From Korobacter sp036501185 (GTDB lineage: Bacteria > Acidobacteriota > Terriglobia > Terriglobales > Acidobacteriaceae): 64,000 bases of DNA. The position numbers and the translations under genes are program-made. How positions within the stretch are numbered: position 1 is the first letter of the stretch; each line of letters opens with the position of its first letter. The stretch spans positions 1 through 64,000 of the forward strand of contig DASYAU010000149.1 of assembly GCA_036501185.1 (NCBI GenBank), given 5' to 3'. Positions 23,113 to 32,480 of this stretch are shown one piece after another. A model generated the notes under the pieces. That model was not told where the DNA came from. It did not search any database and saw only the letters and a list, made by a program, of their open reading frames with translations.

Positions 23113-24375
23113 TCACTTCTTGTAAACCACACCATCCTTCATCACGAACGAGACGTGTTGCAGCACGCTGATGTCCTGTAGCGGATCGCCTGGAACGGCC
23201 ACGATATCCGCGTAATAGCCTTTTTCCAGCGAACCAATCTGTCCTTCCCAACCCAATAATTTCGCCCCGTTGATGAGGTCTGCCTGCAGCGCGGCAAGCT
23301 GCGACATCCCGTGCTCCACCATGAGAACGAACTCGCGTGCCTGCGTGCCATGCGGGAAGGGACCGACGTCCGTGCCCAGGGCCATGGGAACTCCAGCGGC
23401 GACCTGCTTCTTGAACTCCGCATATTTCGCGTCAAGCATGGTGCGGTCGTTCCATCCCGGCGCGCCGGCGCCAGATTTGTTCGCGAAGAACTCAAAGATG
23501 GTCAACGTGGGCACGGCGAAGATGCCTTTCTCCTTCATGAGCCGAACAGTTTCATCGCTCAGCTGGTTAGCGTGATCGATGGACGCGACCCCGGCTTGCG
23601 CAGCATAGAGTGTCCCAGGCTCGCAGGTGGCGTGGACCGCGACCTTGCGCCCGGTGCGGGCAGCTTCTTTCACCGCCGCTTCGAGTTGCGCTTCGGTGTA
23701 CTGATAGGGCGCGTGGAGCTGTCCATTGCTGAATTCGTCGTGACCGGTTTCGTAAATCTTGGTGAAGTCGGCTCCTTCCTTAACCTGCTCGCGCATCACT
23801 GCGATGAGTTCGTCCACGTTGTTCGCGTAATCGGCATTGGCCAGCACGTGTTGTGCGGGGTTGTAGCCGATGGCGTCTTCGTGCCCGCCGAGGATATTGA
23901 TGGCGTTCCCACTGATTCGGAGGCGAGGACCGGGGATCAGTCCCTTGTTGATGGCGTCGCGAACCGCGGTATCGGCCGATCCGGCGCCTTCGGTGCCCAT
24001 GTCGCGCTCCGCAGTGAAGCCGGCCATCAAGTCATCTTTAGCCGCCAAGGTGGCCGTGATCACGCGCTGCGGCACCGACTCTTGCACGGTCTGCAAATCC
24101 TCGGCGCCGGGATGGAGGAAGAGATGGATGTGCGCGTCAATCAGCCCGGGCAGCAGCGTGCGGTCGCCCAGATCGATGACTTGTGCGCCCGCCGGATGCT
24201 GCACGGAGGTCCCGACTTCAGCGATGCGGTCGCCCTGGATCAATACTTCGCCGGGCTTGATCATGTGTCCGGTTTTCACGTCGAGGAGCCGCGCCGCGTG
24301 CAGGACGATGGGTGGATTATTTTGCGCGAAGGAGGGAGCGGTGAGTAGAAAGAGCGCAATTAGGATGCGTTTCAT
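23113..24375 (-). CDS. Exported amidohydrolase (imidazolonepropionase-like)
   Basis: 420 residues with a signal peptide (MKRILIALFLLTAPSFAQ). Metal-dependent amidohydrolase barrel: the HxH motif is DAHIHLF (His82, His84), a later His is in VAVHATCEPG, another in IDHANQLSD, and the catalytic Asp is in ALGTDVGPFP. The C-terminal EGQIGSLEKGYYADIVAVPGDPL segment is the usual small beta-domain closure. Members act on cyclic amides or dipeptides; an Xaa-Pro dipeptidase-like role is common among exported forms, but the substrate cannot be read from the sequence. It is monocistronic. The 296 bases upstream hold no recognisable gene. Confidence 0.9.
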   Translation of the reverse strand: MKRILIALFLLTAPSFAQNNPPIVLHAARLLDVKTGHMIKPGEVLIQGDRIAEVGTSVQHPAGAQVIDLGDRTLLPGLIDAHIHLFLHPGAEDLQTVQESVPQRVITATLAAKDDLMAGFTAERDMGTEGAGSADTAVRDAINKGLIPGPRLRISGNAINILGGHEDAIGYNPAQHVLANADYANNVDELIAVMREQVKEGADFTKIYETGHDEFSNGQLHAPYQYTEAQLEAAVKEAARTGRKVAVHATCEPGTLYAAQAGVASIDHANQLSDETVRLMKEKGIFAVPTLTIFEFFANKSGAGAPGWNDRTMLDAKYAEFKKQVAAGVPMALGTDVGPFPHGTQAREFVLMVEHGMSQLAALQADLINGAKLLGWEGQIGSLEKGYYADIVAVPGDPLQDISVLQHVSFVMKDGVVYKK

Positions 24376-24671
24376 GACGCAGGGATGCTAGCACCGGCAG
24401 GCTTCGAGTTCCAGATGCTGGGCTGCGGCGCGTTTCAAATGACTCATTGGACTGTTCCAACTCACAGGACGGAGGTTGACGCTTCTTTAATATTCTTCGA
24501 GCGCGACTGCTGGACATGCAAAGCCGCGAGTTGGTAATCTCAATAGCGCACACGAAGGGTGCACCCCGTCCGCGGAAAGGGAATATCCCACCTTTGCTGC
24601 TTTGCCTTTACAAAAACCACTCTCTTCTTGCCCGACGAAGCGGATCGCGGGCCGTATAGAAGGAGTGAGTT

Positions 24672-26243
24672 ATGTCACCTCGCGAACTACCCGCGCGCCC
24701 CAACCTTGAACATCTGAAAAACCAGGCCCGCACGTTATTGGACGAGGCGCTTGCCTCCGATGCGTCCGCCCTTGCCCGCTTTTCGAACGCCGGCGTCACC
24801 GACACGCCCAAGCTCGCCGACGCCTTACACGTGATCGCACGAGAATACGGTTTTGAAACCTGGCCCAAGCTGAAGGCGCATGTGGAAGCCGCGTCCGAAG
24901 ACCCGGTAGAAGCTTTGGCGTCGGCGATCAGGGCAAACGACGGCGCGCTCGTGCGAACGGTGCTATCGCGGCATGGGGCAGTTCTGAAACCGTTACTGAA
25001 TGACCCGCTGCCCGGACTAGGCTTCGACGCGACAGCGGTAGTGGCGGCATCGCATCGCGAGAATCGCGAGATGATGGATGCGCTGCTGGACGCCGGCGCG
25101 GACATCAATTCGCGTTCAAGGTGGTGGGCTGGAGGGTATGGCGTCCTCGATGCATGTGGTGGCGAGTTCGCCGAATACCTGCTTTCGCGCGGGGCGAAGC
25201 TCGATGCCCACGCGGCAGCGCGCTTCGGCAAAATCGACGCGCTTCGCACCATGCTCGCGCACGATCCGCAACTAGTTCATGCACGCGGGGGTGACGGGCA
25301 ACTGCCGCTGCACTTCGCCGCCACGCTTGAGATCGCCAAGCTGCTGCTGGAGAACGGCGCGGAAATCGATGCGCGCGACATCGACCACGAGTCCACAGCG
25401 GCGCAGTATATGGCCTGCTTTGGCCGCTACGAGAGCTCACCAAAAGACGACCGCCATGAGATCGTGCGGTACCTTCTCTCACGCGGTGCACAGCCCGACA
25501 TCCTGATGGCTGCGGCCGTTGGCGAGCGTGCTCTCGTGGAGCGCCTGCTCAACGAAGATCCTGATAATGCGAAGTTCACGGCAAGCGAAAAATACTTTCC
25601 CAAGCGCGATCCGAAATCCGGAGGCTGCATTTACATCTACGGCTTCGGCATCACGCAAACCCCGCACGCACTGGCAAGGAAGTTCGGGCACCACGAAGTT
25701 TTCGAACTTCTGATGCAGCGCAGCGCACCGTGGCTGCGGTTGATCCAGGCGGCCGAGACCGGCGACGAAGCCATGGTGCGAAAAGTGATGGAGAAGCATC
25801 CCGGGGTGGTCAACCGGTTGCCGGGGAATGCCGCGGTGCGGATCGTGAGTACGGCGATCCGAAACAACACGCAAGCCGTGGAATTGTTGATCGAGGCGGG
25901 ATGGCCTACGAATCCGGCGCTGCCGGATAATGGGCAAACGGCCTTGCACTATGCGGCATGGCATGGCAATGCGGCGATGGTCCGCGTACTGCTCGCAAAA
26001 GGTGCAGAGGTGAATCGCCCGGAAACCCAGCACGGAGGTAATCCTCTGGGATGGGCACTGCACGGTTCATTGAATAGTTGGGAACGCAATAAAGGCGACT
26101 ACCCCGCTGTGGTGCGCGCGCTAGTCGCGGCGGGAGCTGTCCTGCCCAAGGAACAATTTCCGATAGAGCCTCCTGTGGAGCTCATGAAAATTCTTGCGGA
26201 GCACGGATTATTGAGCGCTGAATCTAGTCGGTGGCTGGGCTAA
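24672..26243 (+). CDS. Ankyrin-repeat protein
   Basis: 523 residues, cytoplasmic (no signal peptide). The N-terminal 75 residues contain LEHLKNQARTLLDEAL and a YGFETWPKLKAHV motif seen in a subset of bacterial ankyrin proteins. Ankyrin repeats follow from about residue 85 to the end, for example MMDALLDAGADIN, AKLLLENGAEIDARD, TALHYAAWHGNAAMVRVLLAKGAEV. These are protein-interaction modules with no catalytic motif. GAAGGAG precedes the ATG. The last 20 bases overlap the 3' end of the convergent ABC transporter gene. Confidence 0.9.
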   Translation: MSPRELPARPNLEHLKNQARTLLDEALASDASALARFSNAGVTDTPKLADALHVIAREYGFETWPKLKAHVEAASEDPVEALASAIRANDGALVRTVLSRHGAVLKPLLNDPLPGLGFDATAVVAASHRENREMMDALLDAGADINSRSRWWAGGYGVLDACGGEFAEYLLSRGAKLDAHAAARFGKIDALRTMLAHDPQLVHARGGDGQLPLHFAATLEIAKLLLENGAEIDARDIDHESTAAQYMACFGRYESSPKDDRHEIVRYLLSRGAQPDILMAAAVGERALVERLLNEDPDNAKFTASEKYFPKRDPKSGGCIYIYGFGITQTPHALARKFGHHEVFELLMQRSAPWLRLIQAAETGDEAMVRKVMEKHPGVVNRLPGNAAVRIVSTAIRNNTQAVELLIEAGWPTNPALPDNGQTALHYAAWHGNAAMVRVLLAKGAEVNRPETQHGGNPLGWALHGSLNSWERNKGDYPAVVRALVAAGAVLPKEQFPIEPPVELMKILAEHGLLSAESSRWLG

Positions 26244-28092
26244 GCATAGGCGCCGATGTTGGCAACTCCTGGTCCTTGTACTGCAGCTGGTAGAGCTTGT
26301 AGTAGATACCGCGCTGGGCCAGGAGCTGCTGATGCGTCCCCATCTCCCGAACTTTGCCTTTGTGCATCACGAGGATTTTGTCGGCACGCTGAATAGTCGA
26401 GAGGCGGTGCGCGATGATCAGCGACGTGCGGCCTTCCACCAGTTTCGAAAGCGCCGCGCGTACGCGGAATTCCGTTTCGGTGTCGACGCTCGAAGTCGCC
26501 TCGTCAAGGATGAGGATCTTCGGATTGTGGGCCAGGGCGCGGGCAAAGGAGATGAGCTGTTTCTGCCCGGTGGAAAGCGTGCTGCCGCGCTCGTGAACGC
26601 CTTGCGCGAAGCCTGCCGGCTGCGACTGGATGAACTCCAGCACGTTCACCTCTTCGGCGGCGCGCAGCATGTGTTCTTCGGTGATCCAGTCGGTCCCGAG
26701 GCGGATGTTCTCTCCGATCGTGCCGGTGAAGAGGAACGGATCCTGTAACACCACCCCGAAGCGGCGGCGGAGATTGCCAAGCGCCATCTCGCGGATGTCG
26801 ACGCCATCAATCTTGATCGCGCCCTGCTGCACGTCGTAGTAGCGCAGAAGCAGCGATATCAGCGTCGTCTTGCCAGCGCCGGTGTGGCCGACCACGGCGA
26901 CAGTCTCGCCGGGCTCAAGCGCGAAACTCACGTCGCGCAACACCCAATCCCACTCGTCGCTCTTGTTGGGATCCTTGCGATAGGCAAACCAGACGTTCTC
27001 GAACTGTATACGGCCCGGGCCCTCGACGATTGTGGGCTCAGCAACGTCTTCGATTTCATTCGGCGTATCAAGCAGCTTGAAGATGCGCTCGCACGCGGCC
27101 ATCGCTTGCTGCACAAGGTTGTACTTTTCGCTGAAATCCTGGATCGGTCGAAAGATGCGCTGGGAGTACTGGATGAAGGCGACGAGCGCGCCCACCGTGG
27201 CAATTCCGTGCAACACGCGTCCCCCGCCGAACCAGATGACGCTCGCGATAGCAACGGCGGAGAGAAATTCTACGACGGGATAGTAGACCGCGTGCGCCAG
27301 GATGGCGTCCTTGAACGCATCCATGTGCGTGCGGTTAATCTCTTCGAACTGCTGGTACGACCGTTCTTCCCGGTTGAAAAGCTGCAGGACGACGATGCCG
27401 CTGATGTGCTCCTGCAAGTACGCGTTGATGCGTGCGATGGCGACGCGGATCTTGCGGTAGGCCTCGCGGACCACTCGCCGGAAGATGCTGGTCGCCCAAA
27501 CGATGATGGGCAGCACTGCGAAGACAATGAGCGCCAGTTTCCAGTTCATGCGCAACATAACGAACATGATCCCGGAGAGCACGAAGACGTCTTCCACGAT
27601 CGAGACCACGCCGGAGGTGAACATGTCGTTCAGCGCATCTACGTCGCTGGTAACCCGCGTCACGAGCCGGCCGACGGGATTGCGGTCGAAGAACGCGATG
27701 TGCAGGCGCTGCAAGTGGCGGAAGAGTTCGGAGCGCAAGTCGAACATGGCTTTCTGCCCGACCCATTGCATGAGGTATGTCTGCGCGTACTCGAAGGCGA
27801 AGCTGAAGAGCTGAAGGACAACGTAAATGAGCGCGATCTGGCCGATCCCGACCATCGGCCGGCTGCTCAGAAAACGGTCGAGGAGATTCGGCGTCTGGTG
27901 ACTGGATAAGTAGCGGTCAATGGCGACCTTAGTGAGATAGGGGCCAAGGATGTCGGCCATCGCCTTGAGAACGATGGCCGCAAGCGCGATGTAGACCTGG
28001 AACTGGTACGGGCTCAGATAGCTGAGCAGACGCCTGAGCAAGCGACTGTCGTATGCCTTCCCTAGTTGTTCTTCTTCGTTTTGAGGCGCCAT
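26224..28092 (-). CDS. ABC exporter, transmembrane and ATPase domains fused (MsbA/YheH type)
   Basis: 622 residues from ATG 28092 (MAPQNEEEQLG). The N-terminal ABC type-1 membrane domain has six helices (about residues 30-320). The ATPase domain has Walker A GHTGAGKTT, Q-loop VLQDPFLF, signature LSTGQKQ, Walker B ILILDEATSS and the H-loop IAHRLST. It is a half-transporter that works as a dimer; the closest recall is YheH/BmrD-like drug or lipid exporters, and no partner half is adjacent. The open frame continues upstream through the ketoacyl synthase gene, but that part has no transporter features. Its 3' end overlaps the ankyrin gene by 20 bases. Confidence 0.92.
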   Translation of the reverse strand: MAPQNEEEQLGKAYDSRLLRRLLSYLSPYQFQVYIALAAIVLKAMADILGPYLTKVAIDRYLSSHQTPNLLDRFLSSRPMVGIGQIALIYVVLQLFSFAFEYAQTYLMQWVGQKAMFDLRSELFRHLQRLHIAFFDRNPVGRLVTRVTSDVDALNDMFTSGVVSIVEDVFVLSGIMFVMLRMNWKLALIVFAVLPIIVWATSIFRRVVREAYRKIRVAIARINAYLQEHISGIVVLQLFNREERSYQQFEEINRTHMDAFKDAILAHAVYYPVVEFLSAVAIASVIWFGGGRVLHGIATVGALVAFIQYSQRIFRPIQDFSEKYNLVQQAMAACERIFKLLDTPNEIEDVAEPTIVEGPGRIQFENVWFAYRKDPNKSDEWDWVLRDVSFALEPGETVAVVGHTGAGKTTLISLLLRYYDVQQGAIKIDGVDIREMALGNLRRRFGVVLQDPFLFTGTIGENIRLGTDWITEEHMLRAAEEVNVLEFIQSQPAGFAQGVHERGSTLSTGQKQLISFARALAHNPKILILDEATSSVDTETEFRVRAALSKLVEGRTSLIIAHRLSTIQRADKILVMHKGKVREMGTHQQLLAQRGIYYKLYQLQYKDQELPTSAPMLSPATD

Positions 28093-28184
28093 GCAGCCTA
28101 GGCGGGCGCAAGTTTGCACCCGAATTCCAGATGTTCTCTTGAAAATTATATAGACGCAGCGACGGTGTGCCCGGATGGAAAAGT

Positions 28185-29435
28185 TCAGCCGAGATTGCGC
28201 AGCACCAGTGCCGAGTTCTTCGACCCGAACGCAATGCAATTGCACACCGCGTGTTCCACCGTATGTTTGCGGCCCGGCAGCGGCGTGTAATCGAGGTCGC
28301 AGTCGGGGTCGGGCTTTTCGAGGTTGATGGTCGGCGGGATTTCGCCGTGGCGCATGGCAACCAGCGTGGCCGCAATCCCCGCTGCGCCACTCGCCCCTTG
28401 CGGGTGGCCGATCTGCGATTTCAGCGACGACATGGGAATAGTGCGCGCGTGCTCGCCCAATGCCAGTTTGAGAGCACGTGACTCGATGCGGTCGTTGAGC
28501 TGCGTGCTGGTCCCGTGCAGATTCACGTAATCGATTTGGTCCGGCTCGAGCCCGGCGTTCTCGATGGCCATCCGGATCGTCCGGGCAGGCTCTTCGCCGC
28601 ACTCTTGAAGACGGACGCGGTGGAACGCTTCGCAGGTCGAAGCATAGCCGGTGATCTCCGCTAGCGGATGTGCGCCGCGAGCGCGAGCGTGCTCGTAGTC
28701 TTCGAGCACAAACATCCACGCGCCTTCGGCGAGAACAAAGCCATCGCGATCGGCAGAAAATGGTCGCGACGCGCGCTCGGGATCCTCGTTCCACGACTGG
28801 GTCATGATCTTCATCAGGGTGAAGCCCTTCAGGATGCCCGGCGCGAGAGGAGCATCGACCCCGCCGGTGAGCATCATGGGAATCTGGCCGGTACGAATAT
28901 GCATGGCAGCGTAGCCGATGGCGTCCGTCGAACTTGTGCAGCCGCACGTGACCACGTGGCTCATCCCGCGGAAGCCGAAGCGCATGCTGATCTCACTGCT
29001 CATCGTTCCCAAGGTTCCGCTGGGGATGGAGAACAGGCTCACCTGCTTGATCTTGCCTTCGAAGTAGAGACGGTATTGTTCCTCGGAGTAATCCTGCGCG
29101 CCACCCCCGGTGCCGAGAACTACGCCGATATCGCGCTTCTCGTCCATCGTCATGCGCTGCGGGTCGAAGCCGGCATGACGTAACGCCTCGTCCGACGCAG
29201 CGAACGCCAGTGGGACAGCACGTCCTACGTGCTTGCGCTCGTGCGGATCGATCCATTGCGACTCGTTGAAGTCAGCCACCTCGCCGGCGATGCGCACTGG
29301 GAGGAATGAGGCATCGAAGCGGGAAATGGTGCGTACTCCGCTCTTGCCGGCGAGGATGGCCCTGCAAAAGGCTTCATGGCCGATACCGTTAGGGCTAACC
29401 ACCCCCATACCCGTGATAACCACGCGCTTTTCCAT
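28185..29435 (-). CDS. Beta-ketoacyl-ACP synthase (FabF/KAS II-like)
   Basis: 416 residues of the thiolase fold. Starts MEKRVVITGMGVVSPNG. The nucleophile is Cys166 in VVTCGCTSS, and the two histidines are in NLHGTSTQLND and LKSQIGHPQGASG, giving the Cys-His-His triad of elongating synthases. The CGCTSS elbow departs from the common ACAT/S form of housekeeping FabF, and no acpP or fabG is adjacent, so this may serve a secondary lipid or polyketide-like pathway. The ABC exporter begins 92 bases downstream on the same strand, so export of the product is conceivable but inferred. Confidence 0.88.
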   Translation of the reverse strand: MEKRVVITGMGVVSPNGIGHEAFCRAILAGKSGVRTISRFDASFLPVRIAGEVADFNESQWIDPHERKHVGRAVPLAFAASDEALRHAGFDPQRMTMDEKRDIGVVLGTGGGAQDYSEEQYRLYFEGKIKQVSLFSIPSGTLGTMSSEISMRFGFRGMSHVVTCGCTSSTDAIGYAAMHIRTGQIPMMLTGGVDAPLAPGILKGFTLMKIMTQSWNEDPERASRPFSADRDGFVLAEGAWMFVLEDYEHARARGAHPLAEITGYASTCEAFHRVRLQECGEEPARTIRMAIENAGLEPDQIDYVNLHGTSTQLNDRIESRALKLALGEHARTIPMSSLKSQIGHPQGASGAAGIAATLVAMRHGEIPPTINLEKPDPDCDLDYTPLPGRKHTVEHAVCNCIAFGSKNSALVLRNLG

Positions 29436-29578
29436 TTAGATGATCTTACCCCGTGGGATGCGCGCCAAATGAGGAGAGGACGCAAACAAAATGTCACGAT
29501 TCCGTGGCGAAAAAGAACGGGGGCCCGTTTGAGCCCCTCGCAAGACCAAGTTTTTGCGCTACAGAGCCGCGACTACCC

Positions 29579-30721
29579 TTAGCCCTTCAGGATCTGGCGG
29601 CTGATGACGAGGCGCTGAATTTCGCTCGTGCCTTCCCCGATGGTGCAGAGTTTCACGTCGCGATAGAACTTTTCCGCAGGGTAGTCCTTGATGAATCCAT
29701 AGCCTCCGTGGATCTGCACGCCCTCATTGGCCACCCGCACCGCGACCTCGCTCGTATAGAGCTTGGCCATTGACGATTCGAGCGTTGTCTTCATGTGGTT
29801 GTCTTTCATCCACGCTGCGCGCCAGGTGAGCAGGCGGGCCGCATCGATTTCGGTCGCCATGTCGGCCAGCTTCCACTGGATCGCCTGGTTTTCCGAAATC
29901 GCTTTGCCGAACTGTTTGCGCTCCTTCGAGTAGTCGCGGGCGGCCTCGTACGCACCCTGCGCCATGCCGAGACCAAGCGCGGCGATGGAGATGCGTCCGC
30001 CATCAAGGATGCGCATGGCGTCAATGAATCCATCGCCTTCTTTGCCGAGCAGGTTATCGATCGGAATCTCGCAATCTTCGAAGATCAGTTCGGCAGTGTC
30101 GCTCGCGCGCAAGCCCAGCTTGTTTTCTTTCTTGCCGAGTTTGAAGCCCTTCGTTCCGGCATCAACCACGAAGGCGCTGAGGCCGTGGGTGTGCGCCGTC
30201 TTGTCGGTGACGGCGATGACCACCACGACGTCGGCGTAGTGGCCGTTGGTGATGAACGTTTTGGTGCCATTGAGCACCCATTTGTCACCTTTACGAACGG
30301 CGGAAGTACGGGCGCCGCCGGCATCGGAACCGGAGCCCGGCTCCGTCAATCCCCATGCGCCGATGAATTCGCCGGTGGCGAGTTTGGGAATGTACTTGCG
30401 TTTCTGCTCTTCCGTCCCCGCAACAAAAATGTGATTACTGCCCAGCGAGGTGTGGGCCGCTACGATAATGCCGACCGAGCCATCGACCCGCGAGAGCTCT
30501 TCAATCGCGGTGGCGTACTCTATGTAGCCCATGCCCGCTCCACCGTACTCGGTGGGAAAGATGATGCCCAGCAGGCCCAGCTTGCCGAGTTCCTTGATGG
30601 TGGCCAGCGGGAACTCGCCCGCCTCATCCCACTTCATCACGTTGGGAGCGATCTCGCGCTCGGCAAATTCCCGCACCATCTTGCGAAGGTGCTGCTGCTC
30701 GTCGGAAAACTCGAAGTTCAT
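29579..30721 (-). CDS. Acyl-CoA dehydrogenase
   Basis: 380 residues from ATG 30721 (MNFEFSDEQQ), which follows AAGAGGA; an ATG 16 codons earlier lacks such a site. FAD flavoprotein of fatty-acid or branched-chain oxidation. WGLTEPGSGSDAGG is the first family signature. The C-terminal GYGFIKDYPAEKFYRDVK and YTIGEGTSEIQ-type segment (here CTIGEGTSEI) carries the catalytic glutamate position of short-chain members. It would pass electrons to ETF, whose genes are not here. It lies 144 bases downstream of the SRPBCC gene, so it probably has its own promoter. Confidence 0.94.
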   Translation of the reverse strand: MNFEFSDEQQHLRKMVREFAEREIAPNVMKWDEAGEFPLATIKELGKLGLLGIIFPTEYGGAGMGYIEYATAIEELSRVDGSVGIIVAAHTSLGSNHIFVAGTEEQKRKYIPKLATGEFIGAWGLTEPGSGSDAGGARTSAVRKGDKWVLNGTKTFITNGHYADVVVVIAVTDKTAHTHGLSAFVVDAGTKGFKLGKKENKLGLRASDTAELIFEDCEIPIDNLLGKEGDGFIDAMRILDGGRISIAALGLGMAQGAYEAARDYSKERKQFGKAISENQAIQWKLADMATEIDAARLLTWRAAWMKDNHMKTTLESSMAKLYTSEVAVRVANEGVQIHGGYGFIKDYPAEKFYRDVKLCTIGEGTSEIQRLVISRQILKG

Positions 30722-30865
30722 GTTCGTCCTCTTGGGTACACCTCGCCCGCTGACTTTCAGGCTACTCAATCCATTGAAGTCGTGCAGGTGGGCAACTCAG
30801 GTTTATAACACAAACCTTCAGATGCTGAAACTCTGGCTTATAGAGTGTCGGAATCCGATAGAACC

Positions 30866-31330
30866 TCAAATTTGGTTCGAAGGGGGTTCGATCAGGCGCC
30901 GCGCGTTCTTTTCCGCCTCTTCCTTGAGCGAGCGGAACAGGTCGACGTAGATGTTGGTGAGCGCGGTACGCACGCTTTCGCCGAACATAAAACTCGCGGG
31001 GCCGGAGAATTCCTGCCAGGTCTTCATGAGCGTAGTGCCATCCGGCAACTCGTCGAACGAGAACCATTGCTCGGCATTGATCGCCGTGGTTTCGCCGATC
31101 CAATGCACATAACTGGGAGGCGATACTTCAATAATCCGGGGGCGAAACGTGACCGGTAGGGGCTGGAGAATCTGCATCTGGAAACGGCTACCCTTGGCCC
31201 AGGGCTCGCCTTCGGTCCATTGCGTATTAGCGATTACGCTGCTCCAGCGCGGCCAGTCTTCCACGTGCTGGAACGCCTGCCAGATATGCTCCGGCTTGCA
31301 GTTTGCGACGGTCGAATATTCGAGGCGCAT
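30866..31330 (-). CDS. SRPBCC (START-like) family protein
   Basis: 154 residues with the polyketide-cyclase/START-like pattern: a helix at EHIWQAFQHVEDWPRWSSVI, then antiparallel strands (RIIEVSPPSYVHWIGE, AEQWFSFDEL), and a long C-terminal helix (SLKEEAEKNARRLI). The domain forms a hydrophobic pocket; function is not predictable. Its start is 12 bases after the threonine aldolase stop, so the two are likely co-transcribed. Confidence 0.85.
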   Translation of the reverse strand: MRLEYSTVANCKPEHIWQAFQHVEDWPRWSSVIANTQWTEGEPWAKGSRFQMQILQPLPVTFRPRIIEVSPPSYVHWIGETTAINAEQWFSFDELPDGTTLMKTWQEFSGPASFMFGESVRTALTNIYVDLFRSLKEEAEKNARRLIEPPSNQI

Positions 31331-31342
31331 GCGTTCGGGATC

Positions 31343-32422
31343 CTAGCCGCAGATTTCTTCAATAACGCGAACAGCTCGCTCGCAGGCCGCACGGTCCACG
31401 TCAAGATGGGTGACGAATCGCATGAGTTCGGGATTGATGCCGTTGGCGAGCACGTCGCGCTCGGCCAGCCGACGCGAGAACTCGGCTGTGGTCATGCCCG
31501 TACCGCGGATGTCGAACACCAATATGTTCGTCTGAACGCTGGCAGCATCGATCTGGATCCCGCGAGTTTTCGCCAGCCGCCCGGCAACGAACTTCGCATT
31601 GGCATGGTCTTCATGCAGGCGCTTCGGACCTTCTTCCAGCGCGATGAGTCCAGCCGCCGCCAGAATCCCGGCCTGGCGCATGCCTCCACCCAGTGACTTG
31701 CGGTACATCCGTGCCTTGGTGATGAATTCTCGCGACCCCACGAGCAGGGAACCGACCGGAGCGCCGAGTCCCTTCGAAAGACAGAACATTACCGAATCGA
31801 CGTTTTTCGTAATCTCTGCGACCGGCTTGTTTAGCGCGGCTGCGGCATTGAAGATGCGTGCGCCATCTAGGTGGACGGGCAGCCCAGCCTTGTGCGCGCC
31901 GTCGCAGATTTCGTTCACAACCTCAGTCGGCATCACTGTGCCACCGGCCATGTTGTGCGTGTTTTCGAGAGCGACCAGCCCGGTTTGCGCGATGTAGTAC
32001 GTGCCAGGCGCGATCTTCCGCCGTACCTGCTCCCACGTCATCACGCCGTTCTCGCCCGCGATCGGCCGCGGGGTGCAGCCGGAAAAGTGGGCGATCATCG
32101 CCATCTCGTAGTTCCACACATGCGCTCGTTCCTCGCAAACAATTTCCTGTCCCGCGCGGGTGTGGATCTTCACCGCGATCTGATTGCCCATCGTGCCGGT
32201 AGGAACGAAGATCGCGGCCTCGCGCCCAAAAATCTCCGCAGCGCGATGTTCGAGCTTGTTAATGGTTGGATCTTCGCCATAAACATCGTCGCCCACCTCG
32301 GCTTCCATCATGGCGCGACGCATAGCCACGCTGGGTTTGGTCACGGTATCGGAGCGAAGATCGATGACAGCTTTTGTCTGAGTGGGTGCGGCGGTGCTGG
32401 GATCAGTATGAGTGCTGGACAT
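31343..32422 (-). CDS. ltaE: Low-specificity L-threonine aldolase
   Basis: 359 residues from ATG 32422. PLP-dependent fold type I enzyme that cleaves L-threonine or allo-threonine to glycine and acetaldehyde. The N-terminus VIDLRSDTVTKPS is diagnostic. GDDVYGEDPT follows, and the PLP lysine is Lys217 in FCLSKGLGAPVGS, with HLDGARIFNA before it. A TTG two codons earlier is also possible. It lies 58 bases downstream of hemW on the same strand and 12 bases before the SRPBCC gene. Confidence 0.94.
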   Translation of the reverse strand: MSSTHTDPSTAAPTQTKAVIDLRSDTVTKPSVAMRRAMMEAEVGDDVYGEDPTINKLEHRAAEIFGREAAIFVPTGTMGNQIAVKIHTRAGQEIVCEERAHVWNYEMAMIAHFSGCTPRPIAGENGVMTWEQVRRKIAPGTYYIAQTGLVALENTHNMAGGTVMPTEVVNEICDGAHKAGLPVHLDGARIFNAAAALNKPVAEITKNVDSVMFCLSKGLGAPVGSLLVGSREFITKARMYRKSLGGGMRQAGILAAAGLIALEEGPKRLHEDHANAKFVAGRLAKTRGIQIDAASVQTNILVFDIRGTGMTTAEFSRRLAERDVLANGINPELMRFVTHLDVDRAACERAVRVIEEICG

Positions 32423-32480
32423 AATCAATTCCGAAAAACTGAGTTTAACAGTTCGCTTCCACCTGGAATGTGACAGACAC

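Noticed and set aside
26224..28947. A 907-codon frame that would add 285 residues to the ABC exporter
   Set aside because: The added part runs through the ketoacyl synthase gene in another frame, is Arg/Pro-rich and has no transporter feature; the exporter begins naturally at ATG 28092.
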